Origin: Monomorium pharaonis
Lineage: Eukaryota; Arthropoda; Insecta; Hymenoptera; Formicidae
Direction of reading: 5' to 3'
Length of the DNA stretch: 64,000 nt
Assembly (NCBI RefSeq): GCF_013373865.1
Contig: NC_050467.1
Location: forward strand, 40,985,692-41,049,691
Made by a program: the position numbers and the translations under genes. Below the pieces are notes generated by a model. The model did not search any database. It was not told the origin of the DNA and was given only the letters and a program-made list of their open reading frames with translations. Positions 13,601 to 27,039 of this stretch are shown piece after piece; position 1 is the stretch's first letter, and each line of letters begins with the position of its first letter.

Positions 13601-16600
13601 GTTCTGGGATTTCGCCAGAAACGCCAGTTGTGTCTCTCGAAACGTATATCCTGTCGCACGGCCGGGCTGCCGCTCTACGCGCCGATCGTAATACACGCAA
13701 TTGCAGGCCGGCCGATGACCACCACGCGACGGGGGCCATTTGCGCGACAAGATCGACAGAGCCAATCCCAACGACAGAGTACCGTTCGGCGTCGCGCGCA
13801 CGCACGCGTGTGTGGGTGTCGGCGCTATGCGGAGAGAAAGTGCCGCGCCGTTAATTTATGTAATGCTGATTTATGCCTATATCCGCGGTGATCCTTTTTC
13901 ATCGGCCGCGCGCGCGCCCGCTCGGCGCCTCGATGCATTGTGCGCGCATTGTGCCCGACAGTCGTCGCCCCGGAATTATACCCTGGACTGCGAAAGCAAT
14001 ATACGAACGCTCGTAAACGAGAATCGAGATTACAGCCACGATAAAGTTGTCCGCGGAAGCGCCACGTACCTTTGAATTATCTGTGCGCGCATTGTAGGAA
14101 AGAAAGAAAAAAAAAACGCGAGGCTCCGTTAATTATGAAAGACCGTCGCGGCGGTGAACGAGATTTTACTCGCAGCGAGGAAATTGATGAAAGAAGAGGT
14201 GATTCTCTCAAAGAACCGGGCTGATTCGAGTTAAAGTGGATTTTCCCACAGTTGAGAGGAGATTATGTTTTTTTTTTCCGAAAGATGCGGCCTCAAATTA
14301 AATTGCACGCAAATTTAACGTTTATCACCGCACCGTGCAACTTGTTCTCACAGATATGACGATCTATTATGACAAAATTCTACAACCGTTACATCTTGCT
14401 GCTGGTTGCAAAACTATTTACATGAGATAAGCAAAGTGAGAGAATGTTTTTCTGTCGCATTCCGCAAACATCAGTGTTTCGCATAGTCGCACACACCTGC
14501 GATATTTCTCATCTGTCTCGTAACTCATCGAAACGTCATAAAGATCGAAGAATCCCTGTTACGAGAAAGTGCGTTCGCCCCACGTGCACGAAACATATCG
14601 AAATCTGGTCCGTAACTCGGCGATCCAGGTGTAATTATGGGAATTCGTAGCCTCGTAACGTTGCATCCACGCGCGTTGCACCTGCCGTGCTAGCCTTGCT
14701 GGTTCCCTTCCAGCCGCATCGTCATTCTTCTTTCTCCTCTTCCTCCACCTCTTTCGTCTTCCTTCTCTTTATTTGTCTCGTTCCTCCTCCGATACCGTGT
14801 CCTTTCCTCTCTCGTTCTCGCTCGCACGAAGCCTCTGCCCCTCCCCCCCCTTGCTCCGCTTCGACTATCTTGCTTCGCTTTACCACGTCGCTCTCGTCCT
14901 TGGTCACTGCCTGCTGCTCGGACCCTTTGCTCCCTTTCCCCTCGTCCTCGAGGCAATGCACCTCCGAAGAGAACGTTGACCCCGTCTCTACGACTCGCTT
15001 CATGTTCTGTGGGCGAGCGGACCCTTACCTCATCCTCGCGTCCTGCGCCTCCCCGTCACTGTCTTCTTCGTCTTGTTCTTCTACTTCTATTTCTTCCTCT
15101 TCTTACGCCGCCAGGAATAAACCAACCTCGACGCGTACCCTTTCGCTCGCGGCCATCGTCGAAGCATCTCGATAAGCTCCGCGCTGAGAAATTAATTGGC
15201 GGACCTCGAAAGCGAGCATGTGCACCGCGAAAAGATGTGCACGTAGGACGAATCAGCGAATTCTGAAAGTACGACGAGGAATCGACGATTAATTATCAGA
15301 GGAAACTTCCGCGATAGTGCGGCATGTAATTAATTGAATGTAAATGATTTTAATTTCTGCCGCGATTTATTTTAATATTGAAAATTTTCGAATATGTACT
15401 AAAGTTATACATACACATTTGGTAGGAATGTACAAAGAGTATTTCGTAATGAGATGCGGAGAATAATGGAATAGCGATATGCGAACTAGCCATTTCACGT
15501 CAAGTTACCTTATAGGAAAATCATTTGTCGATATCATCTGACCATTGTATTCGCTCGCGCTATTTCGCAAGAGATCGCTCGCAAATGTATACGGACAATC
15601 TCGTATATGAGAAAGAAAACAGATCGGTATTCATATTCGAACGGAGGAGGAAAGAGAGCGGAGTTTCCGTGAAGCGAGTGGAAAGCTTTGTAATTCTCGA
15701 ACCGGAGGCCGAACCGGAACGACTCATGGCTGACTAATTGCAATCAAAGCTCTTCTTGGAACGGAAGGGGGAGAACAACTAGAAGGTGGAGACTGAAGAC
15801 AATCCCTAATCGTCATTCGTGCGCTCGTTATCCCGAAATCCCCTGAATCGAAACGGCCGGCATTAGGGCTCTCTCCCCGCAGGGAGTAGGGGGGAAAGGG
15901 AGGGGGGATTACCGGAAGACATTCGGCCTGATATGACATTAAAGTCTCCATTATTCTCCACGGCGCATTAAGACGCGAGAATAAAATTGGGTCAAATAGT
16001 GATTAACCTCGTCGGACTACGTGAACGACCGGGCGAGCAGTCGTCTCGTTGAGAAGGCGCCTCGGGTTCGCGGGGTAGTGCCAATGAGTACAATGCATAT
16101 GGCAGCCCGTCTACGCGGAAGTGTCGGCGTCGAAGTATCGCGGAGCCGTGAACGTCAGGCTCGAAGTTTGCCGGATGTGAAACCGGAGAGGCACAAAGGT
16201 GCGAGTTGACGGTGGCGCGAGATGCAGAAGAAAAGAGTTATTATTCGTTTAAACAAGCCACTGTTTAGATAATAGCGCGAGGCACATTTAATGAAAGATG
16301 ATTATGGTTGAACGAGTCGTTTATCGGTCGCGTGATTACTATGCGTGACGTTAAGAGTAAATTTTGGTACGAATTAATTAAATTGTTGATGTTTTATAGA
16401 ACACTGTTGTCTTTTTTATTTTCTCGCTTAACAGTGAACATATTTATTTATTTTTTATGGATATGTATGTATATTTATCAATATTATAGTTTTTTTTTTA
16501 AATAAATTCCACTAAATATTTATTGTCTTTTATACACGTGTAGTTAGAGTTGTAATGTCAATAAGTTGCTGCGATTTGTGCCAAGGAAAATACATACATT

Positions 16601-17648
16601 TCATACGCCAGTTTAAAGCCTTTTCTTCGATAAAAGCGCACGATCCGTTTGTGCCTCGCTGCTCAATAAAACTGCATTCCCGTTGAATAACGTTGAGAAG
16701 TTTCTACGAGTTTCTGACGCATGTTTCCTCCATCCAAAACCGGACGGGAACGTATAAAGCGCCAAAACAGAAAAGTACGTTTTCCGCGAGGCTGAAGATT
16801 TTATGATGGAATCGACGATGGAAGCACTATTCACACCTTGCACCGCATGTAGCTTTTGCAGAGCGGTCGAGTTTCTTGGAGAAATGTCTGTTAGAACGAC
16901 GACGTCAAATCGATACGTTCTGTTATCATTATAACATTCTGTTCAGCGTCAATCAAAGGCATCAGAGAGCTTATGTTAAACATCAAAAGCTATCTACACT
17001 GTCAAAAGTATTTACCAACTTTATCTTTAATTAAATAATGATAGTTTTGAAGAAGAGTGAATTTCAATCTTAATCTTGTAAATGTTTACGATAATCTTGA
17101 TGGCTCAAAATTTTACATGTACAGCAGAAAACATTTTGTATTTGTGTTGTTTCCAAAAATGTGTCACAATTTGAGTGAAATATGCAATATGTATTAAATT
17201 TAACATAAATTATAATAGAAATACGTACAAAAATCGGGATGTTGTATTAGTAATGCAAACGTCATCACCTAACTTTCGTCCCGCGATCAAACAATAATAA
17301 GTCGCGAGGTAGTCGACGATTAAATAATTGAAGAGTATACTTTTCCCGCGCGATATGTACTATATAATATATATCGGTAGCCCAGTGATACTTTTCTTTA
17401 CGACACGTATCGCGTTTGTCGGCGAGCCTCGACAAAGAGACAAAAATCTCGTCTTAGTCTCGCTTGATAATTACCAGCTGCGGAACGTGAGAGCGCTTTG
17501 TGTAACGCTGTCGCCAAGAAGGGGCTCGAGTTTCGAATGACAACGGAGATAATGCGATAGCGATGGCAGTGCGCCGGACAAGGAGGACGTATCCCTTTGG
17601 TCGGGTGGAGTTTCTTTCTGCGGAACGCAGAAAACGCATCGCACGTGC

Positions 17649-17682
<34 letters not shown>

Positions 17683-17685
17683 GAG
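17649..17685. repeat. (GA)n microsatellite
   Basis: A GA run of about 18 units with a single CG interruption near 17670. Confidence 0.9.
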
Positions 17686-17878
17686 TGGGGGACCGGCATA
17701 TGTGTGTATCTACGTCCGGTCGAAATTCCGGGCATGCTGAACGAAACCGGCAAAAAAGAGCGGAAAGCAAAACTATAACGCGGCGGCGCGCGCTTGGCGC
17801 GGTTATACCGTCGCGATAATGAGATTTATGGCAGTCGAAAACGTGGTCGCGATTACTTCGGATAACGCGGCGGTTCGT

Positions 17879-17912
17879 GCCGCCGCCGCCGCCGCCGCCG
17901 TCGTCGTCGTCG
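17879..17912. repeat. (CCG)n-(TCG)n compound trinucleotide repeat
   Basis: About seven CCG units run directly into four TCG units. The stretch is open in several frames but shows no cadherin or other domain around it, so it is treated as noncoding. Confidence 0.85.
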
Positions 17913-20900
17913 ACGTTGTGGTAATCTTTCTTTTTCTCCTCCTTCTCCGCACCTTCCGCTAAAGGTCAGCGCGAGATGATTTCGATTCTACAGAAAGATA
18001 ATTGCCGGAACTGTGTACACACGCGAGCAGCACCAACTTGGAATCCAGATATCGTGCGGCCGCGTTTAAGCCGACGGTAATAGGTAGAATGTGACGAACG
18101 GGCGGGCGATAACAATGGAACGCGAAGAAATGCCGGCTTTATCACGGCGTAATTCCATATCCAGTACGCTGACATTATTCACGTCCGATTGAATGAATGG
18201 CACTCCGTCATTTCTTACCGGGACGGGACGACCGGTGCTCCTTTCCTCCGCGCGCGCGATCCAGCGCCGCAGTTTCCACCTAATTATCTGTCCGTCTACC
18301 TTCGCTATCTCCTCGATCGTTTCCATCACTCGAGACGTATACAACTCCGAGGCTCCGGCTCCATTGTCCGCGGTCGATAGGGCGCAATAACTCATCAGAC
18401 GTGTACGGTGCACTATGGCACCGTCTCCGCCGGCTAAGAGAATAAAAGGCCCCGCAGGTACAGCACCGGGTCGGAGGAGCTGTGGGTACGGTTTTTATAG
18501 TTGTAGAGCGCCGGGAGGAGAAATGATCAATTGACATTTCGTAGCGCGAGGCGTCGAGGTGTATCGTTTTCATCGATTGCGCAACTGCTCATCGCTGTGC
18601 ACGTGAAGGGATGGCGAAAATAATTCCGTTGCAATGTATACGGCCCCGTTCTCCCTGACCGACGCAATCTCGTTTTTCCTCGGGACGATGAACTACCCGC
18701 GGGATGAGTGTCTCTCGCATCGCGATGCAATCGGAGATTAAAAATGGCACGGTGTAGCGTAGCGTTACGTTGACTTTATCTGTCTGGCGCGTAGATTGTT
18801 TAACGATCAAACGACGTAACGATTCGCGTTACCTTCAATCTAGCTATCGAGAATCTTTCATCTCTGCGACTGAGATTAGGTTTTGAGTCTGTGGTTTCTC
18901 CTTTGCCCGCGATTCCGATTCGCTTTTGAGCCGATCAAAAGTGTATTCGCGATCGTGGCTGTGTTTGCGAAAAGTCGGGGGGCTTTCCCGCAGCTTCTAG
19001 ATCCCACAAAGCCTTCGCCGGCGTATCCGAAATTTAATCTTCCGAGCCGAATCTCTCCGCAAAGATATAAAACGCAATATCTAATATCTTATCCGTCTCC
19101 GGTGGAAACAGTACACAACGGAATACAGAGAGACATTTCACCGGCACAAGCGAGACACTCCGAAGAACGCATTCGTTGCTCGCATTTTAAAAACGTCCAA
19201 TCTCATCGGAATTATATTTCCATAAATCGCGATTTCTCGACGCTCGTTCACGTTCCTCCGGTATTGAACGGCTCCTTGTTCCTACGTCGCCACGTGATTC
19301 GATATTAAAATCCGCAAAGACGATTAAATCCAATATAAAAAGAGCCAGGGCGGCCGCCCTATTTCGCCCATCTGCCGCCGCGTTATATCGTCATGTCGTA
19401 CCTATCGTCGCGGAGGGAATTTCGCGTCCCTCGAGCGCCAACGAACGGCGTTGCGGCTGTTTTCCGACGTTAAAGTCCCAATCAAGATTGATTGCGGAAG
19501 ATGAAACGGAATCTATTTCGCGTTCGACGAGATTACGGCAGCGGGGCGCGCCGGCTTGAATGCCAAATCGCCGCTCGGTTGACATCCCGGATAGAGACTG
19601 AGGAATACTAACGAGGCTCTACCGTCTTTCGAGCGCGCTCCGTATTTTTCTCTTCTTTTCCACGATCTACCTGCAATCGCTGCGCCGCCTCTCTCTGCTC
19701 CTTGGCCCAGCTTCTCTCGATTGACTGTCGTTTTTCTCCGTGTAATGCGCTCTAAGCCGGTTACCAAATTTCGTCGGACGGTCCATGCGGACCGCTTCGA
19801 ACGATCGTCCGGCGAACAAAAGGATTTGCCTGTGCAACAATGTTCGGGATATTCTCCGTTATCCATCGTGAGATTTGAGGATTACGGTACTGGTTATGAT
19901 GCGCTGACGTAATGTGGGAAATACCGGGAGGGTTTGACGATTAGTAGAAAGGACGAAGCATTAGCATCGAGACATTATCGTGAATTTTTTATGCGATCGA
20001 TTAAGCTCGAAGCCAGTCTTTCACATTTTTATTTTTTTCTTTAAGTAAGATATTAAATCAGTAATTAACGTTAAGACTTTCTCGTACAACATATTTTTGC
20101 ATGTAAAAGTAATTGAACGAACACTTGAGACGTGTTTTATATAAATATAAAGTATTGTTATTATAGCAATGTTTCTTCAGGCATAAGAATAAATCTGACA
20201 TTGTATATTGGATTAACAGAAAAGTGATTTATGTCTTAAAAATGAATAATTTTTCTGTCATTCTGAGGAATATTGCGGAAACCAAAAATGTCAGTAGAAA
20301 AAGGACCGATATTGTCGCACGCGCCTCGAAAGAATGGTTGGATCTCGCTGCAAATGCGTTTCCGAGCGACGGAACTTTGCCCGACTCCCGTTAAACTTTT
20401 CGATAAAGCGAATTCGCGGCGCAAAAAAATTTCAGGTAATTGGAAACGTGCCGCGTGCGATACTGCGAACGTTTCACACTATCTCCCATACTTTTTTCAC
20501 GGATCAATTATAGATATTTTTACACCATCAGGGAAATATCAAAAATAGGAGAATCGTATTTATATATCAGATAGCATGGAGTATTTAGATTAATTTGCCC
20601 CAATTTTTGTTTATATGCTAAAACTTTGAATACGAAGCAATTTGTAGCAAGGCAACTACCAATTACAACATAAAATTGATTAAATTAATTAAGCTCCACT
20701 GATATGTGAGAGGAAGGACTTGTACGCTTACTATCATGTTCTTGTTATATTTTATAATATTGTGATTTAATAGGATACAGAAGATAAAACTAACAACTCT
20801 GTGATTCGTTCACTCATTGAGTAAAATTTATTTTCAATTATTATAAATAATTTAAAGAAAATGTAGATACATGTCATACGGGAAAGACGATTTTCCTTAA

Positions 20901-20946
20901 GCATTTAACAATATAGCTAGACATGAAAATAATTTTGACCATCAAG

Positions 20947-21016
20947 ACAATTGTGTAAGACGCAAGATTCAAGTTGACTGTCAGAATGTCAAAACCTTTT
21001 GCAACATCAAAATTAC
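20947..21016 (-). repeat. Interspersed repeat, copy C (partial)
   Basis: On the minus strand this reads AATTTTGATGTTGCAAAAGG, then TTTTGACATTCTGACAGTC, then AACTTGAATC, which matches the second half of copies A and B. The first half is not clearly present. The sequence left of it contains GAAAATAATTTTG, also found in copy A but in the other relative orientation, so the family may be partly palindromic. Confidence 0.55.
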
Positions 21017-24000
21017 GACGCGATGCCGCGGGCGCGAGAAGTTAGTTTCTGAATTAATTGCAACGGCCGAGCAACATAAATTATCTTCGCATGGTGGCTG
21101 TTCGCAGACGTGTCTTAACGCACGGAGCTGCTCTCAAAGCTGCGGTAACGTCGGTGCAGTCGCGCAGCCGTGCTCGGTGGCCATATCCTCGATCACGCGC
21201 GGCAACTAATTCGAGGTGTCGACTCGGCGACCGCTCAGCCTCCGCGTGAAAAACCGCGTACGCGCAATCGGGACATTTCGCATTATTCGACGTACCACTC
21301 CCGCCGATAAATATCGCCGTCGGGCTGGCATGCGTATATATACCGTACCGGTCGTGGCACGTCGGGATATTTACACGGCGGGTCGATTTATCGCGCCGAC
21401 CTGCCGAGCCGCCCTTTCCACCTTTTTTTTTTTTCCTCCCATGGCGAAAATTGAAATATATTTCCCGCAAGCCCGCCCGATTTTATTGTCCAATTTCTCG
21501 TCGAGTCCTTCATTCAGCGATACGATCGATTCGCGCGCATTCATGGCGATTCGCGTGCCCCCGGCGGGGCCTGTTAATTGTCGCGATTGTTATCTCCAGC
21601 TTTTAAATCTTTCGGATTCTGAAATTTTCAAAGTCCCCGAACCTTCCACGTTTGCACGCTCTTACCTTTTCTTCACTTTACGTGCTGGTCTGCGACTGCC
21701 GGAGCCAACGTGTTCCCTGGTTCACCTATGTTCTCTAAGGTCTCCCGATATCCACGGTACATTCTAGAGCTCCCTCGGGGATATGTTCCACGGATAGTCT
21801 TCGCCCCCGGCCGGACGAACAACGCGCTCGGTTTTTACGGTGATCCCGAAAATGAAAGAGGCCGCACCGAGGCGAGAATTCGAACTTGGCAACGGATCAG
21901 CGCCATATATTATCGTGACAGGGGCGTGTGATTACTTTTCCGTAATTAGATTTCGATCCGGTCGTTATAACGCGTGATTAATCGCCGAGGTATTCCTCCC
22001 GGAAACCGGAGAGAGAACGGCTGTATTGCCGCGTCCGTGAATATTTCACGATTCACAGCTATCTTATGTAATACAAAAGCCAAACCAGTGCGGTCGCAAC
22101 GATGAGCGGAGTCGCTACAGACTCCGAAGTGGAAATGAGAGTGTGGTTTATTTTTTCCGATTTAATCGATGCAATATCCGAGCAAGCGTTTTCCTTCGGT
22201 ATCAGACGTTTGCTTATTTATCCGAAATGGAAATTAAAACCGCGATTGCCGCGGCTATTCTAGATGGAAGCATCTAAAATCGGGGAAAACCGATGAGAGA
22301 ATAGTTCCCGTTTCCCTCCCCGCTCGCTCCTGCGGCGAGAATTAATATTTCATTCGCGTAGACGAGATGGAATACGTGTATCATATCGCACAATGCGAGT
22401 CGCGTGAATCGACGATTGGTTCGTCGACACGGTGAGAAATGACCGATCGATCGGTGCACGTATATCTCTACCTTTCGCGTCTCGTCGCGCTGCTTTCCTT
22501 CGCGATTCGAGGAAAACGCACGCACCGCACGCGCGACAGCTGCGCCGATTAATTACCATAACGCTCAAGGCTAAGGCGCTATCGCCGCTCCAATTTTCCA
22601 AGCGCATTCTCATTCATAGATACCATGCGTCGTGATATGCATAATGATAACGATAACGGATAGTTTTGCAATCTGCTGCCACTTGGCTGTCATTTCACGT
22701 GGTCATTCTGTGCAGTAGACCAAAAAAAAAACAACGTCCGCGAGTGCCGGCATATTACGATTATACTTGACAGGAACATGTGTTAAGCCGATTTAGATTG
22801 CGGTGTCAATCAAAATTCAATCTCCCGCGGAACTGAACGGAAAACCGCGTGTCTTTTTCGTACAGAGACCGTAATAAACTTCTTACGTGCCGCGCTCTCT
22901 CTCTCTCTCCGTTTTTTTTTTCTACTTCTGAAACCTGCTTACATTTGGTAAAAACTGCGAAACGTGTCTGCCGTGATATCGCATTCAGAAACTATCTGTC
23001 TTTCCGACATATCGAAATATTGCTGTGTGACGCCAGTGAGAATGTAGCTTACGTACGTGGATGCGTGCGAACGTGTGCCGCGTTTGTACGCGTCTCCTCT
23101 CCTCCCCCCTCCCTTTCCCCCGCCGTCCTCCCGCAGACACATTACGGATGCGGTTCGCATCCGCGAGATACACGTATCGGTTATGCGGTGCTTTCAGAAC
23201 TATCGAGCGACCGAATTATCTTCGATGCGTCAGTGCCCGTCGTCGAGACGAGTAAAAAAATCCGACGACACGCGCGCGTTGCAATGTACAGAGGGAAGAC
23301 GGGGAGAGGAAACGCGCGCGCACGGGGGGCTCGCGAAATTGCGTGATAATTGTGAAAACACTGTCATTGGTGAGCGCATCGTTGGTATTCCTAATGGGCC
23401 CCCGCGCTGTCATAATGCGAAATGTAAACGCTCGGATGATCAATGGCGAACATTTACTTACGATATACGCAGCGGGCGTCCGCCGCCGCGAACAATAGCG
23501 GCGTCTAATAAACTACTCCACATGCGTCGCTGTGTAACGCATACATTTCCCACGTCAGAATAGCTCCTCCCGAGGCTAGACCTTAACGAACATTACGTTA
23601 TACGTGTGTAATACATGTATTCGCAAATCGCGCGCTCCACCGAGAAATTTGCTCGATGCTCTTGCCATTTAAACTGTCCGGAAATGCTCTTACCCTGACT
23701 CAAAGTAATCGTAATGCGCAGTGAAATTGTACAAGTGTTTCAGAATTTATGATTACGGCGCACCTTACTTTACTCCACGAGCTATTTGCCCGATATTTGC
23801 TAATTACGTCGGCAGTATGTATTTACCGTTGACTGCATCTTTCTGCTGGTTTTAAAAAAAATTTTTTTACTTGGATACAAATCTGAAAATAATTTTGTTG
23901 GAGTATCAAAATAATTATGTAGAGCGATAAGAAATGGTGCAAAAAAATGTTTGACATTCTAACAACCAGTTTGAACATTTTACACAATTAAATCTTTAAT

Positions 24001-26998
24001 AAATATATCTTTAAATCTGTCAATGAAAACGTTGAACGAATATATTGCACTATTTCACATACTTACATTTGTTATGGTTAATGTGTTCTTTCCTCAATAG
24101 GTTGCATTTACCATGGATTACCTCTCGATTAATCACCGGTAATGCACAATTCCGTGGGTTTTCCCCTGAAACAATATCTTCGTTTCCGCTGTAGGATTTC
24201 GATTACGCTTACGGAGAATGTGCCCGCCGCAAATGTACGACGTATAATGGATATGTTTATTCGGGCGCGTATAGCGCGCTGATTTACACGCGATATCGTG
24301 ATGTACGCGACACGCTCGTCGCTGGGAGATAGCCCGGCTAAGTATTGTACTTTACACGGCCGAGAAATTGCTCTTGTCGATGTAACAGGGTCATGTTCGC
24401 GATATAGATACGAGTGTAATAAGCGGGTGTACTTACGTTTTAATTACGATACGAAATGGAGCACCGGGAGCTAATATTTAATCTTTATCGCGCGGAATTT
24501 ATGTACCGTCGTGTACGCGCAAGGCCGGGACCCTCAGTTGCTGTTTAGCATATATCGATTCGTGCAATATTTGAGGAGAAGAACGTCGGACGTTACCGAC
24601 AGCAAACGCGTACCGGGAATATTTCCGCGAAAATGATATAGGCCATCGTGATATCGTAGATATTTCATCATCGGCATGAGAGACATTCGTAGGATATTCG
24701 ACGACATGAACATAATATTTCACGATTAATATTGTTCGTCATAAAGCATGTAAAATATTACACTTAAATCAACGTATAAAACATCGTGAGCATCGTCGAT
24801 CTTTGTTTTTAACTTTTCTTTCGTTGCATTATGTTATATTTGTTATTAAAGTATTACAGTAAAAAAAGATCTGCTGCGATGTCCAAAAGCAAAACGTTTT
24901 TCATCAAAGTTAAAGTTTTTCTGTTGATCTAAAGTTTTATACCAAGTTTTTTTTTTAGGGAAACAAATACAGATGTTCACATTAGATACGCCTCGTATTA
25001 GCTTCGAAATATCGCGTATATCTATAATTATCCGGATATACCGAAGTTCATTAATTAGGCAGCCGTTATATCTGCCTAGCGTGGATATAATCAAAACGCC
25101 TGGCCGATTAAATGCCTCTAATGAACCGCTATCGACGCTATCTGTATCGTAGCGTAATTTATAGGCAACTTTCGAGAGGCTCTTGTGTCGTTCGTTTGTC
25201 CACCGAGCGAAACGCATTAGTCTAACTCCTTCGCGCAGCGTGGTTCTCAAACTTTGCTTTTAGCTCGGTTATACTTCCATTGAACAAAGTGTTCGACTAG
25301 GATAGAAAATCCGGCGCGCTTTCCCGTAACTTGCTGTAATTGCGCGCAGTTAAAGGCTTGAAACAGCAAAGGTAACGTAAAAGCTTTGCGTTTCGGTTTT
25401 GGCGCGTCTTGCGCGTAACGCGACTGTCGAAAAAAAAAATGCGGAAAGAACAACGGAGGCGCGGTAATAATACTTCGGTGTATAAATAATTTCAAATAAT
25501 ATTTGTGTTTCACACGTTGCGCGCGTTTTCACAGACGATTTTACATATCGCGTTTCGCGCGTAAATGTAAACTTATAATACATATATAATTATCGAGGTT
25601 CATTAATTGGACAATTTATTATTGTCGAATACTATTTATAATTAAACAGCGATTGTATTATCGTCGAATTTATTGTAATAGTATTATTTCGCTACCTGGT
25701 TTTCAAGAGTTTCTCCCGTTGCCGTGGAACGCGCGTAAGCGCGAGAGAATCGATATAAATACTCGATCGCAGGTTAATTATGCACTGCAAGCGGCAACGT
25801 ATTGTAATTAATTCAGGTAGTATTTCGTTCCACGCGACTACGTTGAAAGTCTTTAAGCCGCGGCCGAGCCACTTCTCGAACGCCTTCGACTCACGACTTT
25901 CCGTCCATGCGGCGAAATCATCTCTCTCTTCTTTTTTTTTTCTTTCTTCCGCTCGATCGATTCCGTGGAACGCGAGAGCAAATTACTCCCGCGTAGGTTA
26001 TTAATGAATTTGCCATCGTCGTCGCTGCTGCCCGCCGCGTATTTAGCAATTCCAATAAATATTCCCGCCTCTCCCCTCGCGCCTGCTCACCCCCGGAATT
26101 TCGATCCCTTAATGAGGAATTGACTGTCAACCTAACGAGATAGCCATAGGCAATCTGCGGGTCTTATGTTGACCCCTAATTGGACCACGCTACACCAACG
26201 GAATTACCGTCGCGATCCGGAGAGCTTGTTTCGCGCTAATGGAATCTTTCACCGCTTTCGTTGGTCGCCCAATTTTACTCGCGAAACATCGAGCCGCGGG
26301 GATTCCGAGTTATGCACCACCTTGCGCTCGCTTCGAGTCTCATCCCGATTGATCCGGCGAATCCGCGATTTCACCTTACGTAATCTCTTACGAAATCGTC
26401 GCCGCCGATACGCGGCTGCCACCGCTCGCATTTACGCGAGATCTTCGTGCTCGACGTGTTTATTAAACTGAATATTCAAACCTTGTAGAATAGTAAGTAT
26501 ACGCGAATGTGCGTATATATATATATGAGTAGTTTATTTATCTCGTTTATGCTGCAAAATCGATTGCAGCTATCATAAATGCAGTGTTTTCAGTGGCAAT
26601 ATCAGATAATAGCCCGTAATAATTGAAAACGATTATTATCCATTAACGCGACCAGCTTGACCGACACAAAGAAGCCTTTAATCAGTTTGTTCACGTGTAA
26701 TAACACGTGACGTTAACATTAAAGCGTGGACTCTGTCAGGTATTATTTTATCTCCTATTATGAAATGATTAATAATGCACATAGCAAAATTTTGACGAAA
26801 GGAGATACAGATACGAGAAAAGGGCTCCGCGGATCGTTTCTGCAGATTCGCATTCGTTTTTATGAGAGACCGCGTCGGAGAGGAACGAGTGTGCGTTGAT
26901 TAAATATGAACCTCCGCTCACATCCCAATTTGTTTTCGAGGAGCGGACCTGCCCCTGGCAGCGGCCGCTTCTCCATTCAGCGTGATTTCGCGTGTATT
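21017..26998. other. Noncoding apart from one interspersed repeat copy
   Basis: A GC-rich block lies at about 21.0-23.8 kb with no recognisable protein, despite open frames of up to 183 codons. The 23841-23995 repeat copy follows, and then mixed sequence with AT-rich islands near 24.0-24.1, 24.7-24.95 and 25.56-25.7 kb. The long open frames are explained by high GC and few stop codons. Confidence 0.55.
23841..23995 (+). repeat. Interspersed repeat, copy A
   Basis: This segment matches the reverse strand of 33980-34112 over about 130-150 bp. The core at 23904-23923 is identical in 19 of 20 positions to the complement of 34035-34054. A second shared block, GACATTCTAAC followed by CAGTTTGAAC (from 23953), also appears in copies B and C. 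The DNA is AT-rich with no ORF. The family (MITE, SINE or satellite-derived) cannot be named from this window. Confidence 0.7.
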
Positions 26999-27039
26999 GT
27001 GTACATGTACGTGTACGCGCGCGCGCGCGTGTACGTGTA
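26999..27039. repeat. 41-bp strictly alternating purine-pyrimidine tract (Z-DNA-prone)
   Basis: Every step from 26999 to 27039 alternates purine and pyrimidine: GT/AC flanks surround a central (CG)7-type core. Alternating CG with GT/AC flanks is the classic sequence class for left-handed DNA under torsional stress. Confidence 0.85.

Larger units (their letters stand above)
10634..20946. other. Noncoding: mosaic of GC-rich DNA and AT-rich islands
   Basis: AT-rich islands lie at about 11.75-12.1, 13.25-13.35, 15.3-15.45, 16.36-16.56, 16.95-17.25, 20.0-20.25 and 20.5-20.9 kb, separated by CpG-rich DNA. At 14.69-15.1 kb there is a pyrimidine-rich (CTT/CCT) stretch that yields a Ser-rich pseudo-ORF. 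I recognise no gene. Confidence 0.55.

Noticed and set aside
14687..15175. A Ser/Leu/Pro-rich 162-codon open frame
   Set aside because: It derives from a pyrimidine-rich tract (CTT/CCT/TCC) and is low-complexity in all frames.
21216..21767. A 183-codon + strand open frame
   Set aside because: Its composition (Arg/Pro/Ser) and lack of any known motif match GC-rich noncoding DNA. No supporting exon boundaries were seen.
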